DNA of 10,033 nucleotides, from contig CAJQGO010000186.1 in assembly GCA_905477565.1 (NCBI GenBank), positions 1 through 10,033 on the forward strand, given 5' to 3'. Shown here piece by piece: positions 8,001 through 10,033 of the stretch. A model generated the notes under the pieces. It searched no databases, was not told the DNA's origin, and saw only the letters and a list, made by a program, of their open reading frames with translations. The position numbers and the translations under genes are program-made. The DNA comes from an uncultured Planctomycetota bacterium. Lineage in GTDB: Bacteria > Planctomycetota > Planctomycetia > Pirellulales > UBA1268. The first letter of the stretch is position 1; each line of letters starts with the position of its first letter.

Positions 8001-8115
8001 CTTCACGATCAGCCTGAAGGTAATACTTACCGCGCGAACACCCCGCGAGTAGAACAGTGCACAGCACTGCAATACTCAATGGTTTCAACCAACTCTCTGT
8101 GCGCGACGGTTTCAT
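5062..8115 (-). CDS. TolC-like outer-membrane efflux lipoprotein, greatly enlarged
   Basis: This is the likely outer-membrane duct of the tripartite exporter. It has 1017 residues, against about 450-500 for ordinary TolC/OprM proteins. A lipoprotein signal peptide ends in LLAGC, with C26 the lipidated residue; this and the GCGAGG ribosome binding site 8 bases upstream decide for the ATG at 8115-8113 over the in-frame ATG at 8187. Two outer-membrane-factor repeats are visible. The first (about 200-435) has FFDFTFLQPLLQNSGR and long helices; the second (about 690-905) has IDPDIAFEVARANRLDWMNNRAALVD and ends in NYYATRASLAYQMG. Extra parts are a unique N-terminal region (about 30-200), a Gly/Phe-rich segment (299-357), an acidic Pro/Glu linker (about 474-555), further coiled coil (about 556-680), a run of six prolines (841-846) and a Pro/acid-rich tail (929-1017). 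The efflux-protein call rests on repeat pattern and operon context. The added segments are not assigned. Confidence 0.85.
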   Translation of the reverse strand: MKPSRTESWLKPLSIAVLCTVLLAGCSRGKYYLQADREVNALLKEKSCDPRWEVPFDYNVRSDKRSRFFDPYNQIFPPMPPDDPTAHRYMHCVDGKHGFYRWHINGDRTTLDNPAWRSRLHEVVDLTESGAIELSTESAMKLAYLNSINWWDQLQTLYLSALDVSTERFRFDVQFFGGNTTEYRNRGPLNPSGQVTRWSTETDLIARRNLATAGELAVGLVNSIVWQFAGPNQYTNVSFFDFTFLQPLLQNSGRSIALEPLTIVERTLLGNLRLLQFYRQGFFLQVAFGSNQPRRLQRRGGFFGGTGFAGFTGTGVGGFGNIGGVFFGGQGNGLQAAGGGTGGAGFAGGGAGQLGGFVGILQSRQRIRNAEQNLAAQLRALAQLDANLEAGLVGVEQVDQLRQSVETSRATLLQSKTGLANQIETFKVNVLNIPSDTAMALDETFIKPFQFISPEMQTLQNGIGDFLAIYSFGAEEPLKEVDDPRQDSIEDDPTALELVPPAIDKEPVESLLLPAPVDQEGQEKTSEEVGEEVPSNVEKSVLKPQPDSKEELKETEQVLADADQALIKASLEKLDLLRDQVELQAADVLLDLQRVETDAAYRISRMRPTEKETFTREMRLLNDDLNRLLKQIDENEIEIQRLGENLVPENLRETADAVVGLVAEIAAAVDEMSLIQARARVEAITIEPERIDPDIAFEVARANRLDWMNNRAALVDQWRLIQFNAMALLAGLDLEIDGDLSTTGTNPARFRAPTGNMGGRLRFDAPLTRLRERNNFRQAILDYQQVRRQQIRYEDGIKLSIRQLLRQLELDARNLETQRRAVIIAIRRVDQTRLSLSQPAPPPPPPSPDGSIPVVDPAAGQLAPTATLNLIYAFNDLRSSQDALTSIWINYYATRASLAYQMGIMDLDEHGVWIDKPFEGFARSSCEEMPLPPPVPQEWLDYLEEIDPPPPMPNDAGIELLDTPGILPSIIARAMPTETDDTESENADEIISKEVLPASVEVKEDQSWVDLIPSFLK

Positions 8116-8121
8116 GGAAGA

Positions 8122-8127
8122 CGCCTC
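8122..8127 (-). promoter_or_regulatory. Ribosome binding site for the TolC-like gene
   Basis: On the minus strand a GAGG-containing motif (CGAGGC) lies about 8 bases before the ATG at 8115. It supports this start over the longer frame from 8187 and matches the beginning of a complete lipoprotein signal peptide. Confidence 0.6.
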
Positions 8128-8129
8128 GC

Positions 8130-8180
8130 GGGGGAACGGGCGCTCTCGTGACAGGCACACACGACCCCCGTGCACAGGGG
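8130..8180 (-). promoter_or_regulatory. Leader with competing G/C-run hairpins before TolC-like gene
   Basis: Just upstream of the ribosome binding site, a G5 run at 8130-8134 can pair with a C5 run at 8165-8169, with an inner TCGTG/CACGA stem (8146-8150 with 8160-8164). The same C run can instead pair with G4 at 8177-8180 around a 7-base loop. The two pairings exclude each other. The arrangement resembles a leader that could mask or free the ribosome binding site, but this is inferred from base pairing by eye. Confidence 0.35.
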
Positions 8181-8209
8181 ATTTCATGCGTGACCTCTAC
8201 CAAAGGCAA
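8181..8209 (-). promoter_or_regulatory. Candidate sigma-70-type promoter for the exporter operon
   Basis: On the minus strand, TTGCCT (8209-8204) and TGAAAT (8186-8181) are separated by exactly 17 bases; each box matches four of six consensus positions. Transcription would start near 8174, giving a leader of about 60 bases before the ATG at 8115. A second candidate, TTGACG with a weak TGTATC 17 bases on, lies at 8347-8319 and would give a leader of about 200 bases. Planctomycete promoters are poorly defined, so both are tentative. Confidence 0.35.
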
Positions 8210-8296
8210 TCGACCGTATTGCAGCGCCATCTTTAACGAAAAAACGGGATAGGTAATCTGCGTAACACGAATGCTTTGGGAAAAATAAACCCGCTC

Positions 8297-8310
8297 AGGC
8301 CGCAAGGTCT
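8297..8310 (+). other. GNRA-tetraloop hairpin in the BBP7 gene leader
   Basis: AGGCC-GCAA-GGTCT forms a 5-bp stem (one G-U pair) closed by a GCAA tetraloop, a stable RNA motif, about 50 bases upstream of the BBP7 start. It would be in the mRNA leader if transcription begins before 8297. There is no T-run after it, so it is not an intrinsic terminator. Confidence 0.35.
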
Positions 8311-8362
8311 CTAGAACCGATACATCTTAACTGTGGAAGTCCGTCAATAGATAAGGCGAAGC

Positions 8363-9874
8363 ATGTTTAAAAACCGGATGAACTATCCAACGAGCTGGAT
8401 TATGGTTCTCTGGTGCGCTTGTGTAGTACTCAACATGCGAACGCTTCCTGCTGAGATTGGTCTGACAAGTCAACCAGAGCCACTCGGATATCCTGGTTCC
8501 ATTGATGACCCAGCTGATGCTCTCGCTGAAGAAGAAGCAGGGAGTATCTGGGCGCCACCCAAGCGAGCTGATGATCTTCAGGTACCCGCCGGGTTCGACC
8601 CTGTCCGAAGTAAGGGCTTTTCTGAAAACCCAAAAGATCTTCTCACATGTTTTCAGGAACCAGCCCCGGCTTCACATTGCGACCGAAATATTGTCGACCG
8701 CCATTGGATGGGCCCTGGTGAACTTGCCTACCACAAGGCACCAAATCACAAGCCATGCACGAGAGACCATACACGTGTTTTTCGTACTGAGTTTCCTGGA
8801 CGCCTCTGGTTTTCAACCGAGTACCTGGTCTGGGCTACAACCGGGCAAGCCGTCCCTCCACTTATAACCAGCAGCTCCAACGGTATTCCAGAAGCTGAAA
8901 TTGGTGTTCTTGGGTTGCCAACAACACGCGTTCTTTTTGGGGGAACCAACTTTGAAGGACCGATGCGATCTGGTGCTCGACTCACAGCTGGATTCTGGTT
9001 CACACCACGGCAGGAACGCGGTATTGAAGCATCCTGGTTTGGGCTCGCTATTGCTAAAGAGTCATTCGGTCTTTCAACGAATGGTGGAACTTCTTATCTG
9101 GCGAGACCTTATATCGATGCAACAAATCCGCCACAACAAGCCGCTGTTATCGTTCCTTTACCCGCGCCGCCTGCGTTTCCTACTGCTGACCCTTCACTTC
9201 TTAATCAGACCGTTGATGCGTCGCTCGAGAGCCAATTTGGTAGTGTCGATGTTCTTTTCAAAACCAACAGAACACGGGGCGAAGACTTTCATAGGCGGTA
9301 CTTGGTTGGTGGGTTTCGCTATCTGATGCTCGAAGATCGACTTGCAGTGAATATGACTTCAAGTGTTTCACCGGATAGCGCCACTGTCTCTGACTCCTTT
9401 CGAACGCTGAATCAGTTCTACGGCGGAGAATTTGGTATGGTTGAAAAGTGGTGGCGAGACCGATGGTCACTCCAGGTTCTTGGCAAAGTTGCACTCGGTG
9501 CAACAACAGTCACAACGCGGATTAACGGATCGACAACGACAGCAGATACTGGGACTGGAACAACAACAACCTATCCGGGAGGCGTTCTGGCACAGGCAAC
9601 CAATCCAGGAAATGAACAATCACTTTTTGCCGCCGCAGGTGAATTTGGCGTGACCGCTGACTATGCCATCTGGTCACAGTTTCGACTCTCTGTTGGCTAC
9701 TCACTGATCTACTGGACGACGGTCGGTCGCGTCACTGATCAGATTGATCCATCTGTCAACCCGACACAATTTGGTGGTCGACCACTTGCGGGAACACCTG
9801 AGCCGAGCTTCAATCTATCGACAACTGGCTTCTGGGCCCAGGGTATCAATGCCGGACTTGAGTACCAGTTCTAA
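8363..9874 (+). CDS. BBP7-family outer-membrane beta-barrel protein
   Basis: This is a putative outer-membrane beta-barrel protein of the BBP7 family, known almost only from planctomycetes, 503 residues. The signal peptide is at 1-30 (hydrophobic WIMVLWCACVVLN, probable cleavage after LPA). A polar region of about 110 residues follows, and the family region begins near FPGRLWFSTEYLVWAT (144-159). Characteristic elements are GARLTAGFWFTP (204-215), YLVGGFRYLMLEDRL (313-327), NQFYGGEFG (350-358) and the C-terminal block RLSVGYSLIYWTTVGRVTDQID (441-462). The chain ends in GLEYQF, a terminal aromatic of the kind recognised by the BAM machinery. AAGG, six bases before the ATG, is a good ribosome binding site. 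It diverges from the TolC-like gene, so the two may share control. Residues 381-404 are unusually Thr/Gly-rich (TTTADTGTGTTTT) and probably form a surface loop. The family's function, usually described as porin-like, is not well tested. Confidence 0.9.
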   Translation: MFKNRMNYPTSWIMVLWCACVVLNMRTLPAEIGLTSQPEPLGYPGSIDDPADALAEEEAGSIWAPPKRADDLQVPAGFDPVRSKGFSENPKDLLTCFQEPAPASHCDRNIVDRHWMGPGELAYHKAPNHKPCTRDHTRVFRTEFPGRLWFSTEYLVWATTGQAVPPLITSSSNGIPEAEIGVLGLPTTRVLFGGTNFEGPMRSGARLTAGFWFTPRQERGIEASWFGLAIAKESFGLSTNGGTSYLARPYIDATNPPQQAAVIVPLPAPPAFPTADPSLLNQTVDASLESQFGSVDVLFKTNRTRGEDFHRRYLVGGFRYLMLEDRLAVNMTSSVSPDSATVSDSFRTLNQFYGGEFGMVEKWWRDRWSLQVLGKVALGATTVTTRINGSTTTADTGTGTTTTYPGGVLAQATNPGNEQSLFAAAGEFGVTADYAIWSQFRLSVGYSLIYWTTVGRVTDQIDPSVNPTQFGGRPLAGTPEPSFNLSTTGFWAQGINAGLEYQF

Positions 9875-9880
9875 TCACAG

Positions 9881-9900
9881 AACAACACCTCGGTGTCGTT
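9881..9900 (+). terminator. Possible terminator hairpin after BBP7 gene
   Basis: Seven bases past the stop codon, AAC-a-ACAC (9881-9888) pairs with GTGT-c-GTT (9893-9900) around a CTCG loop, with one mismatch. Only a short T-run follows directly; a T6 tract lies 20 bases further on (9920-9925). Position favours a terminator, the sequence only partly does. Confidence 0.35.
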
Positions 9901-9976
9901 TCGCGCAGCTATTCACACGTTTTTTAATCACGCTCAACGCAACCACCTCATAGCGCACTGGCGTGCTCTCACAAAA

Positions 9977-10001
9977 CTAGATACTGCAACTGAACATCTA
10001 G
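9977..10001. repeat. Perfect 6-bp inverted repeat near right edge
   Basis: CTAGAT (9977-9982) and ATCTAG (9996-10001) are exact reverse complements separated by 13 bases, in the final non-coding stretch. This could be an operator-like dyad or a weak hairpin for a gene beyond the edge. No gene can be supported in 9901-10033. Confidence 0.3.
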
Positions 10002-10033
10002 CGACGGGAAGCGAAGAATAGTTCGATACAGAA

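Noticed and set aside
8116..8187. Longer N-terminus of the TolC-like protein from the ATG at 8187
   Set aside because: The 24 added residues are Arg/Pro/Gly-rich and would bury the lipoprotein signal peptide. The ATG at 8115 has a good ribosome binding site, and a promoter candidate overlaps the extension.
8901..9326. Second open frame of 141 codons within the BBP7 gene
   Set aside because: It overlaps the BBP7 frame completely, has no family features, and the BBP7 frame carries conserved blocks on both sides.
9937..10033. Minus-strand open frame entering from the right edge
   Set aside because: Only about 32 codons are visible, with no recognisable composition or motif before the stop. It cannot be told from chance.

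Overview
The window looks like chromosomal DNA from a Planctomycetes bacterium of moderate GC content, probably of the Pirellulales/Planctomycetales type. The main reason is the gene at 8363-9874, whose C-terminal half matches the BBP7 beta-barrel family, known almost only from planctomycetes. A sulfatase beside a secreted esterase and an oversized TolC-type lipoprotein fit this assignment. No species can be named from the sequence alone. I see no tRNA, rRNA, CRISPR array, insertion sequence or phage gene.

Layout. Positions 1-380 (minus) hold the first 126 codons of a secreted sulfatase that runs off the left edge. A short divergent spacer separates it from a secreted alpha/beta-hydrolase esterase or peptidase (493-1266, plus). 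The esterase converges on a four-gene minus-strand block that reads from right to left: TolC-like outer-membrane lipoprotein (8115-5062), HlyD/MacA-type periplasmic adaptor (4926-3415), MacB/FtsX-type permease (3342-2017) and its LolD/MacB-type ATPase (2024-1302). The last two overlap by 8 bp (ATGAGTAA). Divergent from this block, across a 247-bp spacer, lies the BBP7 protein (8363-9874, plus). The last 159 bases hold small hairpins but no recognisable gene.

How the genes work together. The four minus-strand genes encode every part of a tripartite ABC exporter: ATPase, inner-membrane permease, periplasmic adaptor and outer-membrane duct. They lie in the same orientation and read like one transcription unit, although the spacers of 135 and 72 bp could hold extra regulatory signals. 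The substrate cannot be deduced. The MacAB-TolC and Lol families suggest lipoproteins, peptides, glycolipids or small toxic compounds. The divergent BBP7 barrel shares the upstream region and may be co-regulated. The sulfatase/esterase pair on the left looks like a separate unit for breaking down sulfated or esterified polymers.

The most unusual item is the TolC-like protein. It has 1017 residues, about twice the normal size, with a Gly-rich segment, an acidic Pro/Glu linker between its two halves, a polyproline stretch and a Pro/acid-rich C-terminal tail.
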